NCBI RefSeq assembly: GCF_026130045.1
Contig: NZ_JAIBNX010000002.1
Location: forward strand, 150,213 to 214,212
Direction: 5' to 3'
Origin: Micromonospora sp. CPCC 205371
GTDB lineage: Bacteria > Actinomycetota > Actinomycetes > Mycobacteriales > Micromonosporaceae
Length of the DNA stretch: 64,000 nt
Part shown: one piece after another, positions 8,543 through 17,483 of the stretch
Numbering within the stretch: the first letter of the stretch is position 1
Layout: each line of letters opens with the position of its first letter
Made by a program: the position numbers and the translations under genes
Notes under the pieces: model-generated
What the model was told of the DNA's origin: nothing
Seen by the model: only the letters and a program-made list of their open reading frames with translations
Database searches by the model: none

Positions 8543-10774
8543 ATGCAACCAACAACAACCATCAATCCCGCGCCCTCCGAGCGGGTCATCGACTTCCGGT
8601 ACGCGCCGAAACGCACGTGGACCCTCATCGGCCGTCCGCTGGACCACCACAAGAGCCTCGTGCGGGAGGACGGCGCGCTGCTCTACGGCTTCCACCAAGC
8701 GCAGTTCGAGGCATGGAACTTCGACCGCGTAATCGCCCTGCGTGCCCAGACCGACGACGACCCGGTACACGTCGTGCAACGGGTGGAGAGTCCCCGCCGT
8801 GCCATCGTTCATACCGTCGTCGAGTACCCCCGCCAGACGCTGGAGCTGACCGCCTTCGCCGACCTCGACGGCGCCGGCCGCCGCCGGGACATCGTGCTCT
8901 GGCAGATCGACGCGCATTCAGGCAGCGGCGATCTGCGCACCGGCCTGCACATCGACATCCACGACCGGGCAGCCGTCGTCGCACCGCCGGGAATCGCGCC
9001 GGCACACCGCGTCGTGGCGTTCACGCCGGGCGCCGAGCCGGCCCTGCCGTTCTGGCCGGACGACACCACCGTCGACGACGCCACAGACACGCAGCCGGCG
9101 GTGCTGACCTCCCGTCCGCATCCGCTGTTGCGCGCGCACACCACCGGGTTCGTCCCCGCGTCGGGCCTCGCCACGTTGGCGACCGTCCTGCGCGGCGGGG
9201 GACGACTCAGTGGCGTCGTCGTCGTGCCATGCGAGGACGGCGCCGACGCGGACCTCGACGAGGAATCGGCTCGCGCCGCGCTGGACCGCGCCCGGCACGA
9301 CTGGGACCACCAAGAACTGGTCCGGCACCCCATACACGTGCCGGACCCGGCGGTCATGGACGTCCTGACCGGCTGCGCGCGCAACCTGTTACAGGCCGCC
9401 GAAGAGGTCGACGGACTTCCCGTGCTTCAGGTCGGGCCGACCGTCTACCGCGGCATGTGGGTCGCCGACGGCCACTTCATCCTCGAGGCGGCCCGGTACC
9501 TGGGCTGGGACCATTTCGCCGACGCCGGCATCGAGGTACTGCTCAAGCGTGTCAAGGCCGACGGCTCCATCACCGCGCTGCAAGTCGCGCCACACGTCAA
9601 AGAGACCGCCATCGCGGTGATGACCCTCGTGCGCCAGCACGAATTGCGCGGCGACGACGACGGGCTCCGTCGACTCTGGACGGTGGTCCGGCGCGCCTGC
9701 CAGCACATCGCCGAACTACACCGCAGCGCCGAGGACCTCCCGGACGGGCACCCGCTGGCAGGGCTGATGCCGATCGCGTTCGCCGACGGTGGAGTCGCCG
9801 GCCAACGCGCCGAACTCACCACTACTCTGTGGACGCTCGCCGGTCTGCGCTCGGCCGCCACGGCCGCTGAGCGCCTCGCCCTCGACGGCGCCGCCGAGAT
9901 CCGCGCCCTGTACGACCGGATGCACGGTCGGTTCGTCCACCGCGCCCGACAACTCCGCACGACCACCGACGACGGAATGCCCTACCTGCCAATGTTTCCG
10001 CCACCAGCGGGCACCCACCATTTCCTGCCCGACATCCCCGACGCGGCCGTGACCCGGGCACACCGGATCCAGCCCGAGTCGGCGACCTGGGCGCTGTGCC
10101 AGGCGGTCTGGCCCGGCGAGATCCTGGGTCCCGACGCCGCTATCGTGCGGGACCTGCTCGGCCTGCTCGACGCCCGCGACGACACCGAAGGCATCCCTTT
10201 CACCACCGGGTGGCTGCCCTTCCGCGCGGTCTGGAGCTACTCCGCCTCCTTCGCCGCCCACGCCTGGCTGTACGCCGGCCGCGGCGACAAGGCCGTCGAC
10301 TACCTGTACGCGATGGCCAACCACGCCACCGCCGCGTACGTCTGGCGCGAAGAGCACTCCGAGACCGGTACCGGCCACGGGCAGATCTGCGGCGACATGC
10401 CGCACAACTGGGCCTCCGCCGAGTTCATCCGCCTGGTCCGGCACCTGCTGCTGATGGAGGTCGGTGAGACCCTCCGCGTGCTGCCGGGCGTACCCGCCGA
10501 ATGGATGCGCCCCGGCGACCGGCTACAGGCATCGCGGACACCGACCAGGTTCGGTCCGGTCGACCTCGACGGCGCCGTCGCCGCCGACGGTTCGCTGCAC
10601 CTCGACCTCGACATCCCCGCCGCCCGACGAGTGCCGACCGCAGTCACGCTGCACCTGCCGGCACCGTTCGCCACCGTGCTTGTCGATGGAGTGCCTGCTG
10701 ATCGCGACGACACCGGCGGTATCGCGCTGCCGACGTCCGGCCGAATCCACGTCGCCGCGAAGCGGCAGCCATGA
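8543..10774 (+). CDS. Cytoplasmic six-hairpin (alpha/alpha)6-type glycosidase, specificity unknown
   Basis: A 743-residue protein without signal peptide or membrane segment. The N-terminal third is beta-rich. The middle and C-terminal parts have repeated helical hairpins of the six-hairpin glycosidase fold: YRGMWVADGHFILEAARYLG, GITALQVAPHVKETAIAV-like turns and a GDMPHNWASAEFIRLVRHL segment often seen near the end of such barrels. A C-terminal beta domain follows. Candidate acids are in GMWVADGHF and REEHSETGTGHG. It sits between the importer permeases and an SDR in one tightly packed operon, so it probably hydrolyses the imported oligosaccharide. GH family assignment needs a profile search. 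Confidence 0.75.
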   Translation: MQPTTTINPAPSERVIDFRYAPKRTWTLIGRPLDHHKSLVREDGALLYGFHQAQFEAWNFDRVIALRAQTDDDPVHVVQRVESPRRAIVHTVVEYPRQTLELTAFADLDGAGRRRDIVLWQIDAHSGSGDLRTGLHIDIHDRAAVVAPPGIAPAHRVVAFTPGAEPALPFWPDDTTVDDATDTQPAVLTSRPHPLLRAHTTGFVPASGLATLATVLRGGGRLSGVVVVPCEDGADADLDEESARAALDRARHDWDHQELVRHPIHVPDPAVMDVLTGCARNLLQAAEEVDGLPVLQVGPTVYRGMWVADGHFILEAARYLGWDHFADAGIEVLLKRVKADGSITALQVAPHVKETAIAVMTLVRQHELRGDDDGLRRLWTVVRRACQHIAELHRSAEDLPDGHPLAGLMPIAFADGGVAGQRAELTTTLWTLAGLRSAATAAERLALDGAAEIRALYDRMHGRFVHRARQLRTTTDDGMPYLPMFPPPAGTHHFLPDIPDAAVTRAHRIQPESATWALCQAVWPGEILGPDAAIVRDLLGLLDARDDTEGIPFTTGWLPFRAVWSYSASFAAHAWLYAGRGDKAVDYLYAMANHATAAYVWREEHSETGTGHGQICGDMPHNWASAEFIRLVRHLLLMEVGETLRVLPGVPAEWMRPGDRLQASRTPTRFGPVDLDGAVAADGSLHLDLDIPAARRVPTAVTLHLPAPFATVLVDGVPADRDDTGGIALPTSGRIHVAAKRQP

Positions 10775-11517
10775 CGGCGCCGACCGCTGTGGTCACCGGC
10801 GGCGCCGGCGACATCGGACGAGCCATCGCGGCGCACCTGCGGCTGGCCGGACACCGCGTCCACGTGCTGGACCTGCCCGACAACAACCACAGTCAGCTCG
10901 TCGCGCCCGACGACGGCCTGGAACCGTACACCTTCGAAGCCGTCGACGTAACCGACCGCGCCGCGGTCGACGCTGTCCTCCAACGGCTCCCGGTGCCAGA
11001 CGTCGTCATCGCCGCGGCCGGGATCGTCCAATCCGCGCCCTTCCTCGACATCACGCCCCAGCAGTGGCAACGCCACCTCGACGTCAACCTCACCGGCGCA
11101 TTCCACATCGGACAGTCTGCCGCCCGCCGCATGGTCCACGCCGACCGCCCCGGCAGCATCACCATGATCACGTCATGGGTCGGTGTCCAACCGTGGCCCG
11201 AGATCGCCGCCTACTCGGTCTCCAAAGCCGGCCTGCTCATGCTCACCCGGGCGATGGCCGCCGAACTCGCCCCGCACCGGGTCCGGGTCAACGCCCTCTC
11301 CCCCGGCATCGTCGCCGCCGGCATGGCCCGCCGGCAGCTCGAAACCGAACCCGGGTACGCCGCCCGCGCCAGCACCGCGGTGCCACTCGGACGGCTCCAG
11401 TCCGCCGACGAGGTCGCCCGGATCGCCGCCTGGCTCAGCTCCGACGCCGCCGCATACCTCACGGGCTCAGTCATCCTCGCCGACGGCGGCGCTTCCCTCC
11501 GCGTCGTCGAGGCCTAA
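10771..11517 (+). CDS. SDR-family NAD(P)-dependent oxidoreductase
   Basis: A 248-residue classical short-chain dehydrogenase. The cofactor motif TGGAGDIG is at residues 9-16. NAAG-like AAAGIV is near 81-86. Catalytic Ser135, Tyr148 and Lys152 are intact in the YSVSK motif, with Asn106 in DVNLTG. An acidic residue after the second strand (VLDLPD) favours NAD over NADP. The ATG overlaps the glycosidase stop, so it is the last gene of the 5472-11517 operon. It likely oxidises the released sugar or sugar acid. Confidence 0.92.
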   Translation: MTAPTAVVTGGAGDIGRAIAAHLRLAGHRVHVLDLPDNNHSQLVAPDDGLEPYTFEAVDVTDRAAVDAVLQRLPVPDVVIAAAGIVQSAPFLDITPQQWQRHLDVNLTGAFHIGQSAARRMVHADRPGSITMITSWVGVQPWPEIAAYSVSKAGLLMLTRAMAAELAPHRVRVNALSPGIVAAGMARRQLETEPGYAARASTAVPLGRLQSADEVARIAAWLSSDAAAYLTGSVILADGGASLRVVEA

Positions 11518-11579
11518 CTCCAGCAGAACACCAGACCTCCACCCGCTTGTCCGCGATATCGCTACCGGAAAGGTTCCCC

Positions 11580-13160
11580 ATGCCGCAGTCGCCACCGATG
11601 CTGCCCCGTCGTCACTTCCTCGCCCTGGGCGGAATCGCCGCGGGTTCGGCGGTCCTGGCCGCCGAGCCGGCCTCCGCCACACCGACCATCGCGGATGGTC
11701 GGATCAGCCTGCCGGGTTATGTGTTCACGCTGGGCGTCGCGTCCGGCGATCCGACGCCGGACGGTGTCGTGCTCTGGACCCGGCTGGCGCCAGAACCCCT
11801 GGCTCTGGACGGGTTCGCCGGCATGCCCAACCAGGCGGTGACCGTGCGGTGGGAGATCGCCGAGGACGACGACTTCCGCCGGATCGTGCGCCGCGGTACC
11901 GCACGGGCCACACCCGCCCTGGGGCATTCGGTGCACGCCGAGGTGCGCGGCCTGCGTTCGGACCGGGTCTACTGGTACCGGTTCCGGATCGGCGACCAGG
12001 TCAGTCCGGTGGGCCGCACCCGCACGGCGCCGCACCCCAGGGCCAGGCTCCGCTCGTTGAGCTTCGCGTTCGTCAGCTGCCAGGCCTACTTCGAGGGCTA
12101 CTTCACCGCGTACCAGCACCTGGCCGCCGAGGACGTGGCTCTGGTCGTCCACCTCGGTGACTACATCTACGAAGGTGCCGGGGTCGGATCGATCGGTCGG
12201 GCGCACCTGCCGGTCACCGAAACGTTCTCCCTCACCGACTACCGGATCCGGTTCAGCCAATACAAACTCGACCCGGCCCTGCAAGCCGCGCACGCGGCCG
12301 CTCCCTGGGTCGTGGCCCCCGACGACCACGACGTGGAGAACAACTGGGCCGGTGACCACTCCCAACCGGACACCGAGCCGGACCAGGACCCTGCCGTCTT
12401 CCGGCTCCGGCGAGCCGCCGCCTACCAGGCCTACTACGAGAACCTGCCGCTACGCGCCTCCTCGATGCCACACGGCCCGGAGATGCAGGTGTACCGGCGC
12501 CTGAAGTTCGGTGACCTGTTGCAGCTCGACATGCTCGACACCCGCCGATTCCGGGACCGGCTGCTGACCGACCCGGCGCTGCGCTGGGACCCGAACCGGC
12601 AGATGCTCGGCGCGAAGCAGGAAGCCTGGCTGCTGGCCGGCCTCGGCGCGTCCACCGCGCGGTGGAACGTGTTGGGTAACCAGGTCTTCGCCATGGAAGC
12701 CGACCACACGGACGGCCCGGGCGAGAGGTTCGGCATGGACCCCTGGGACGGGTACGCCGCCGCACGCCAACGGCTCTTCGACGGCGTGGTGGCCCGGCGG
12801 GTGGAGAATTTCCTCATGGTCACCGGCGACGCCCACCGCAGCGTGGCCGCCGACCTCAAGCTGGACTTCGCCGACCCGACCTCACGCACGGTCGGCACCG
12901 AGTTCCTCGGCACGTCGATCAGCTCCGGCAGCAACGGCGTCGACATGGACCCCCTCGGCGTAACCTGGCTCGCCGAGAACCCACACATGAAGTTCCACAA
13001 CGCCCAGCGCGGCTACCAGGTATGCCACCTCGCCCGTGACCAGATGCGCACCGACTACCGCGTCGTGCCGTTCGTCAACGCACCCGGTGCCCCGGTCGCG
13101 ACCCGGGCCAGCATCCATGTCCAGAGCGGCCAACCCGGAATAGCGCACGTCACGGCGTGA
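11580..13160 (+). CDS. PhoD-family alkaline phosphatase/phosphodiesterase, Tat-exported
   Basis: A 526-residue enzyme beginning with a Tat-type signal (PRRHFLALGG, then a hydrophobic stretch and ASA cleavage region). A PhoD N-terminal domain (FTLGVASGDPTPDGVVLWTR) is followed by the metallophosphatase domain: SFAFVSCQAYFEGYFTAY, VVHLGDYIYEG, APDDHDVENNWAGDH and FLMVTGDAHRS supply the calcium/iron ligands. PhoD enzymes release phosphate from phosphodiesters outside the cell. GGAAAGG precedes the ATG by 6 nt. Its end overlaps the convergent oxidase gene by 11 bp. No Pho box was recognised upstream. Confidence 0.93.
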   Translation: MPQSPPMLPRRHFLALGGIAAGSAVLAAEPASATPTIADGRISLPGYVFTLGVASGDPTPDGVVLWTRLAPEPLALDGFAGMPNQAVTVRWEIAEDDDFRRIVRRGTARATPALGHSVHAEVRGLRSDRVYWYRFRIGDQVSPVGRTRTAPHPRARLRSLSFAFVSCQAYFEGYFTAYQHLAAEDVALVVHLGDYIYEGAGVGSIGRAHLPVTETFSLTDYRIRFSQYKLDPALQAAHAAAPWVVAPDDHDVENNWAGDHSQPDTEPDQDPAVFRLRRAAAYQAYYENLPLRASSMPHGPEMQVYRRLKFGDLLQLDMLDTRRFRDRLLTDPALRWDPNRQMLGAKQEAWLLAGLGASTARWNVLGNQVFAMEADHTDGPGERFGMDPWDGYAAARQRLFDGVVARRVENFLMVTGDAHRSVAADLKLDFADPTSRTVGTEFLGTSISSGSNGVDMDPLGVTWLAENPHMKFHNAQRGYQVCHLARDQMRTDYRVVPFVNAPGAPVATRASIHVQSGQPGIAHVTA

Positions 13161-14691
13161 GCGCGTGGTGGAACACGTTCCGCGGGTCCCATCGCCGTTT
13201 CACCGCGCGCAGCCTCGCGGCGTTGTCGCCGTAGTACAGCGTGGACCATGGCAGGTCCGACGTGTTCCACTGTGGATCTGCGAGGTCGGTGTCCGGGTAG
13301 CCGATGTACGCACCGCCGTCGACCGGCACGCCGCCGGTGTCGGCGTACATGTCGCGGTAGAACTCGCGGATCCACGCCATGTGCCGTGCGTCGTCCGCCG
13401 GTTCCGCCCACGCCGATAGGTAGAAGAGCTTGAGGATGGCGTCGCGATGCGCGGTGGCGGTGGCGTCCGCCGCCACCGCGTTGACCCTGCCGCCCTAGGA
13501 ATTGAGGCTCACCGCGCCGCTGACGATGTCGGGGGCGTCCTTGGTCAAAAGGCGGGACGCGGCGGCGATCTGCCGGGCGGGAAACGGGCGACGCAAGGAT
13601 CCCGACTTCACCTTCATCCGCCACCCGAACGTCTCTTCCGAGCCCTTGAGCGCGGCCGCGAGCCAGGGCCGCCGCTCCTGGGTTCGAGAGGTGGGACCGC
13701 CCACGCCGTCGCCGAGCGCCGCAACGTGCTCGTCGAGCACCCGCTCCGCGTCGGCGCCCGAGACCTGCCCGATCAGCATGATCGTGCCCTGCTGGCGGCG
13801 GAACAACAGAAACTCGGTGTAGAGGTCGGGGTATCGGTCGCCGTGCCGCTCGAACCAGCGTCCGTGGTTATGCACGAGCCGCGTGAAGGCCGGCTCGTGC
13901 AGCCCCTCCCACGACCACTGGAGCGTGAACGACAACACGTCGGCGGGCGGCTCCGGCAGATCCCGGAACCAGTAGCGGGTCACCACGCCGAATGATCCTC
14001 CCCCGCCGCCGGTGTGTGCCCACCACAGGTCGCGGTTGGTATCCGCCGGCTCCCGCGTCGCTACGACGCTGCGGGCGTTACCACCGCGGTCGACGACCAC
14101 CACTTCCACCGCGAACACGTGGTCGACCGCCAGGCCATGACGGCGACACAAGGGGCCGTATCCTCCTGCGGCCACGTGGCCGCCGACACCCACCTCGGGA
14201 CACCACCCTGCGGGGACCGTCACCCCCCAGCCCAGGAAGAGCCGCCGATACGCCTCACCCAGCGTCGCACCGGCCTCCACCGCGAACGCCCGGCGCGCCG
14301 GATCGTAGTAGACCGCGGTCATGGCGCTCATGTCGATGACCATCCGGACGGCGGGGTCGTCGACGAAGTCCTCGAAGCAGTGCCCGCCGCTGCGCACCGC
14401 GACGCGCTTGCCGGCACGTACCGCGTCGTTCAGCGCGCGTACCACGTCGTCCGTCGAGCCGACCAGGCGGATATGGTCGGGCGAGCCGATGAACCGCTCG
14501 TTGTATCCGCGTCCGGCCAGGAACGCGTACCGCGGGTCGGCTGGCCCGATATGGCCCTTCGGGGCGCCGACGGCCGCCTCGGTGGTCGTGGCCACGGCGG
14601 CCGCGGCGGTAGTTGGCGCTGTACCCGCCGCCAGCGCACCCGCCCCGGCCGCGGCGCCACGGGGCACCTTTCCTCGACTGTGGACACCCAC
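13150..14691 (-). pseudogene. BBE-like FAD-linked oxidase interrupted by an in-frame TAG
   Basis: A berberine-bridge-type flavin oxidase whose single frame would give 513 residues but has TAG at 13495-13497, codon 399. The stop falls exactly at the tyrosine expected in the conserved LNSYGG motif (here LNS-stop-GG), and the frame continues without a gap to FHHALTP. Features of bicovalent flavinylation are present: His in RSGGHCFEDF and Cys in GWCPEVGVGGH. The N-terminus is an export-type signal. GTG at 14691 has GAGGAGGG upstream. The missing C-terminal 114 residues hold the BBE domain, so the truncated product is probably inactive. A single sequencing error is the main alternative. Confidence 0.85.
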
Positions 14692-14881
14692 AACACCCTC
14701 CTCGTGTCGATCTCTCCGACCCTAGGAGGGGCCACGCGGCAGCGACATCCCGCTGCCCAGAAGGGCAACGGTGGGGCTACCCCTACCGCCGCCTGGCCGA
14801 CCATTCCGCGAAACGCTCGACCGTCCTTTGTAGAGCGATACCGGTCTAATGCCCGTTCAATGCACAGGCGCCCCACTCTGA

Positions 14882-15991
14882 TCAAGCCGCGGGTAGGTGC
14901 ACGGTGATGCGGAGTCCGCCAGCGGGGCGAGGGATGAGCGTGAGGGTTCCGTCGTGTGCTTGGGTGATGCTCTTGACGATTGCCAGGCCGAGGCCGATGC
15001 CTGCGTGATCGGTGTGTATGCGTTTGGTGCCGCGCTGAAACGGCTCGGCAAGCGTGGAAACCAATTGTGGGGAGAGCTTCTCGCCGGTGTTTTCGACGGT
15101 GAGCACCACAGTCTTGGAAAGAACGCCGGTCGTGATCCACACGGTGCCCTCTTCAGGCAGGTTGTGGACGATCGCGTTGTGTACGAGGTTCATCGTCATC
15201 TGTAGCAAGAGCGTGTGTGAGCCGATGGTGGGGGTGATGTCGCCGGAGGTCTCGATGGTGAGGCCGCGTTTTTCCGCGAGGGGCAGGAGCGTTTCCGTGG
15301 CTTCTTCCGCTATAAGTGACAGGTCGACGTGCTCGCGGGTGAACGACCGCTGGTCGGCGCGGCTGAGCAGGAGCAACGCTTCAGTGAGCTCGATTGCCCG
15401 GGCGTTGACGGTGTGGAGGCGGTCGACAAGTACGGCATGGTCTTGTGTCGGGTCGTTGCGCGCCACGTCGAGTAATGTCTGCGAGATCGCCAGCGGCGTG
15501 CGCAGTTCGTGTGAGGCGTTGGCTGCGAATCTCTGCTGTTCGGCGACGTGTGCTTCGAGCCGTGCGAGCATGGTGTCGAAGGCGTCGGCGAGCTCGCGAA
15601 ACTCATCTCTGCGGCCTGGCAGCCGGATTCGGTGAGAGAGCGACCCGTTGGTGGCCATGCGTGTGGCCTGTGTGATCCGAGTTAGCGGGGTGAGCATGCG
15701 GCCGGCGAGAATCCACCCTCCCGCAAGGCCGAACACCAGCAGGAACGCCAACGCCGCGGTCGCCTTCGGAGCGAAAGCGCGCCAAAGGTCGGACCGGTTG
15801 GGAATGAACTGGTGGGGAACAAAGGGATCGCGGGGGCGCCGGGGGGCAGGGGTGACGAATACATCGTCGGGCACGTATCGCAGAAGAAACACCCACACGA
15901 CCGCGATTAGCAAGGCACCTGCGAACATGAGGAATCCGGCGTAGCTGAGGGTGAGTTTGAGGCGAACGCTCAAACCGGGCGCCCTATCCAC
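14882..15991 (-). CDS. Membrane sensor histidine kinase (VanS-like, OmpR-system partner)
   Basis: A 369-residue kinase. The first membrane helix spans about residues 13-36. A short extracytoplasmic loop of about 35 residues and a second helix (about 78-97) are followed by HAMP. HisKA carries His161 in ASHELRTPL. The HATPase domain has N box MNLVHNAIVHN, G1 VENTGEKL and G2 GIGLGLAIVKS. The GTG at 15991 overlaps the end of the response-regulator gene; longer frames run into that gene. The short outer loop and neighbouring VanY/VanJ genes fit a VanS-like sensor of cell-wall antibiotic, but ligand identity is inference. Confidence 0.9.
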   Translation of the reverse strand: MDRAPGLSVRLKLTLSYAGFLMFAGALLIAVVWVFLLRYVPDDVFVTPAPRRPRDPFVPHQFIPNRSDLWRAFAPKATAALAFLLVFGLAGGWILAGRMLTPLTRITQATRMATNGSLSHRIRLPGRRDEFRELADAFDTMLARLEAHVAEQQRFAANASHELRTPLAISQTLLDVARNDPTQDHAVLVDRLHTVNARAIELTEALLLLSRADQRSFTREHVDLSLIAEEATETLLPLAEKRGLTIETSGDITPTIGSHTLLLQMTMNLVHNAIVHNLPEEGTVWITTGVLSKTVVLTVENTGEKLSPQLVSTLAEPFQRGTKRIHTDHAGIGLGLAIVKSITQAHDGTLTLIPRPAGGLRITVHLPAA

Positions 15992-16679
15992 GGTCTCCTC
16001 CCTCACGTCTGGTGCCGGATGCTGTGTCGATGCGGTAGCCGACGCCGGCCACGGTCGCGATGATCCAGGGTTCGCCGAGCCGTTTACGCAGTGCCGAGAC
16101 CGTGATGCGCACGGCGTTGGTGAACGGGTCCGCGTTCTCATCCCACGCCCGTTCCAGTAGTTCTTCGGCGCTGACGACACCGCCTTCGGCAGCGACGAGG
16201 ACCTCGAGCACGGCGAACTGCTTGCGGGTCAGGGCGACGTACCGGCCGTCGCGGTAGACCTCGCGGCGGAACGGGTCCAGACGCAGGCCTGCGATCTCTC
16301 GCACAGGTGGTCGGTTGTGGGCGCGCCTGCGGTCAAGTGCTCTGAGCCTGAGCACGAGTTCTCGGAGTTCGAAGGGCTTGGTGAGGTAGTCGTCGGCGCC
16401 TAGCTCGAACCCGGTGGCCTTGTCGTCGATACGGTGGGCAGCGGTGAGCATGAGGATAGGCATGCCGCTGCCGGAGGCGACGATGCGTTTGGCGATCTCG
16501 TCACCGGAGGGGCCGGGGATGTCGCGGTCGAGGACGGCGATGTCGTAGGCGTTGACGCTCAGCAGTTCCAGGGCGGTGTCACCGTCACCGGCGATGTCGG
16601 CCGCGATCGCTTCCAGGCGTAGGCCATGGCGGATGGCCTCTGCCATGTAGGGCTCGTCCTCGACGACCAACACACGCAC
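15984..16679 (-). CDS. OmpR/PhoB-family response regulator (VanR-like)
   Basis: A 231-residue regulator starting at GTG with VRVLVVEDEPYMAEAI. The receiver acids are Glu7-Asp8 and the phosphoacceptor is Asp51 (VLDRDIPG); Lys of the FELGADDYLTKPF motif is present. The C-terminal winged helix (YVALTRKQFAVLEVL, NAVRITVSALRKRLG, VAGVGYRID) binds DNA. An upstream frame extension reads through the promoter region, so the GTG at 16679 is preferred. It is first in a two-gene operon with the kinase and divergent from vanY-like 16767. Confidence 0.92.
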   Translation of the reverse strand: MRVLVVEDEPYMAEAIRHGLRLEAIAADIAGDGDTALELLSVNAYDIAVLDRDIPGPSGDEIAKRIVASGSGMPILMLTAAHRIDDKATGFELGADDYLTKPFELRELVLRLRALDRRRAHNRPPVREIAGLRLDPFRREVYRDGRYVALTRKQFAVLEVLVAAEGGVVSAEELLERAWDENADPFTNAVRITVSALRKRLGEPWIIATVAGVGYRIDTASGTRREGGDRG

Positions 16680-16690
16680 ACTCTCGATGC

Positions 16691-16731
16691 TATGAGATGG
16701 GGCATATCGTCGGCCTATCAAAAATCTCATA
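16691..16731. promoter_or_regulatory. Inverted repeat TATGAGAT/ATCTCATA between the divergent VanR-like and VanY-like genes
   Basis: Perfect 8-bp arms at 16691-16698 and 16724-16731 are separated by 25 nt, so arm centres are 33 bp apart, about three helical turns. The element lies 12 nt upstream of the regulator gene and 35 nt upstream of the carboxypeptidase gene. It is a candidate binding site for the response regulator controlling both directions. Confidence 0.45.
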
Positions 16732-16766
16732 CGGGCTGGCAACACCACGCCGCTTTGACTGAAGGC

Positions 16767-17483
16767 ATGATCTACCGCGAACCAGCACGAACGGCAGCCC
16801 GTCGCACCCGATCGATCATCCTCGCTGCCCTCGTCGTCGTCAGCGCGGCGCTCATCGGTATCCCCGTCTACCGGTCGCTGGCGCCCTCGTCCTCGTCCTC
16901 GCCCTCGTCCTCGTCGGCGGTATCACCCAGCGACAGTCGCCACGACGACCACCATGGTCCACCTGGTGAGGCGCGCCCGCAGGCTCCGCGCATCGACCGG
17001 GCGCTGGACCGCCAGACGCGATCCGGGGTCTCCGTCGCTGATGGTGTCGTCCCTGACGGCGTGACGGTCTTCGATGACGAATTTCCGGCCGTGGCCAAGC
17101 TCGACGCCGATCTGCTCGGTGCCCTGCGCCAAGCCGCAAGGGATGCCGACGACGACGGGGTTGAGTTCTTCGTCAACAGTGGCTGGCGTTCTCCGAAGTA
17201 CCAGGAACAACTACTCCGTGAGGCGATCTCGAAGTACGGCTCGGAAAAGGAAGCCGCTCGATGGGTGTCCACTCCCGACACGTCTGCTCACGTGACGGGG
17301 GAAGCGATCGACATTGGGCCTTCTGATGCCACGGCGTGGCTGTCCAAGCACGGCGCCGATTACGGGTTGTGCCAGATCTACCGCAACGAACCCTGGCACT
17401 ACGAACTGCGCCCCGAAGCGATCAACGAGGGCTGCCCGGCCATGTACGCCGACCCCACGCAGGACCCGAGGATGCAGCAGTGA
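16767..17483 (+). CDS. VanY-type D-alanyl-D-alanine carboxypeptidase, membrane-anchored
   Basis: A 238-residue zinc peptidase of family M15B. Residues 15-36 are a membrane anchor, then a Ser/Pro-rich stalk (about 40-57) lifts the catalytic domain outside. Zinc motif SAHVTGEAID (173-182, ligands His175 and Asp182) and EPWHYE (His211, acidic Glu208 or Glu213) are intact, as is NSGWRSPKYQ. Such enzymes remove the terminal D-Ala from peptidoglycan precursors, the target of vancomycin-type glycopeptides. Its stop overlaps the next gene (GTGA). The GAAGG just before the ATG is unusually close (1 nt). Confidence 0.88.
   Translation: MIYREPARTAARRTRSIILAALVVVSAALIGIPVYRSLAPSSSSSPSSSSAVSPSDSRHDDHHGPPGEARPQAPRIDRALDRQTRSGVSVADGVVPDGVTVFDDEFPAVAKLDADLLGALRQAARDADDDGVEFFVNSGWRSPKYQEQLLREAISKYGSEKEAARWVSTPDTSAHVTGEAIDIGPSDATAWLSKHGADYGLCQIYRNEPWHYELRPEAINEGCPAMYADPTQDPRMQQ

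Noticed and set aside
10464..11579. Extension of the PhoD frame by about 370 codons
   Set aside because: It overlaps the glycosidase and SDR genes and lacks protein-like composition; the Tat signal begins at 11580.
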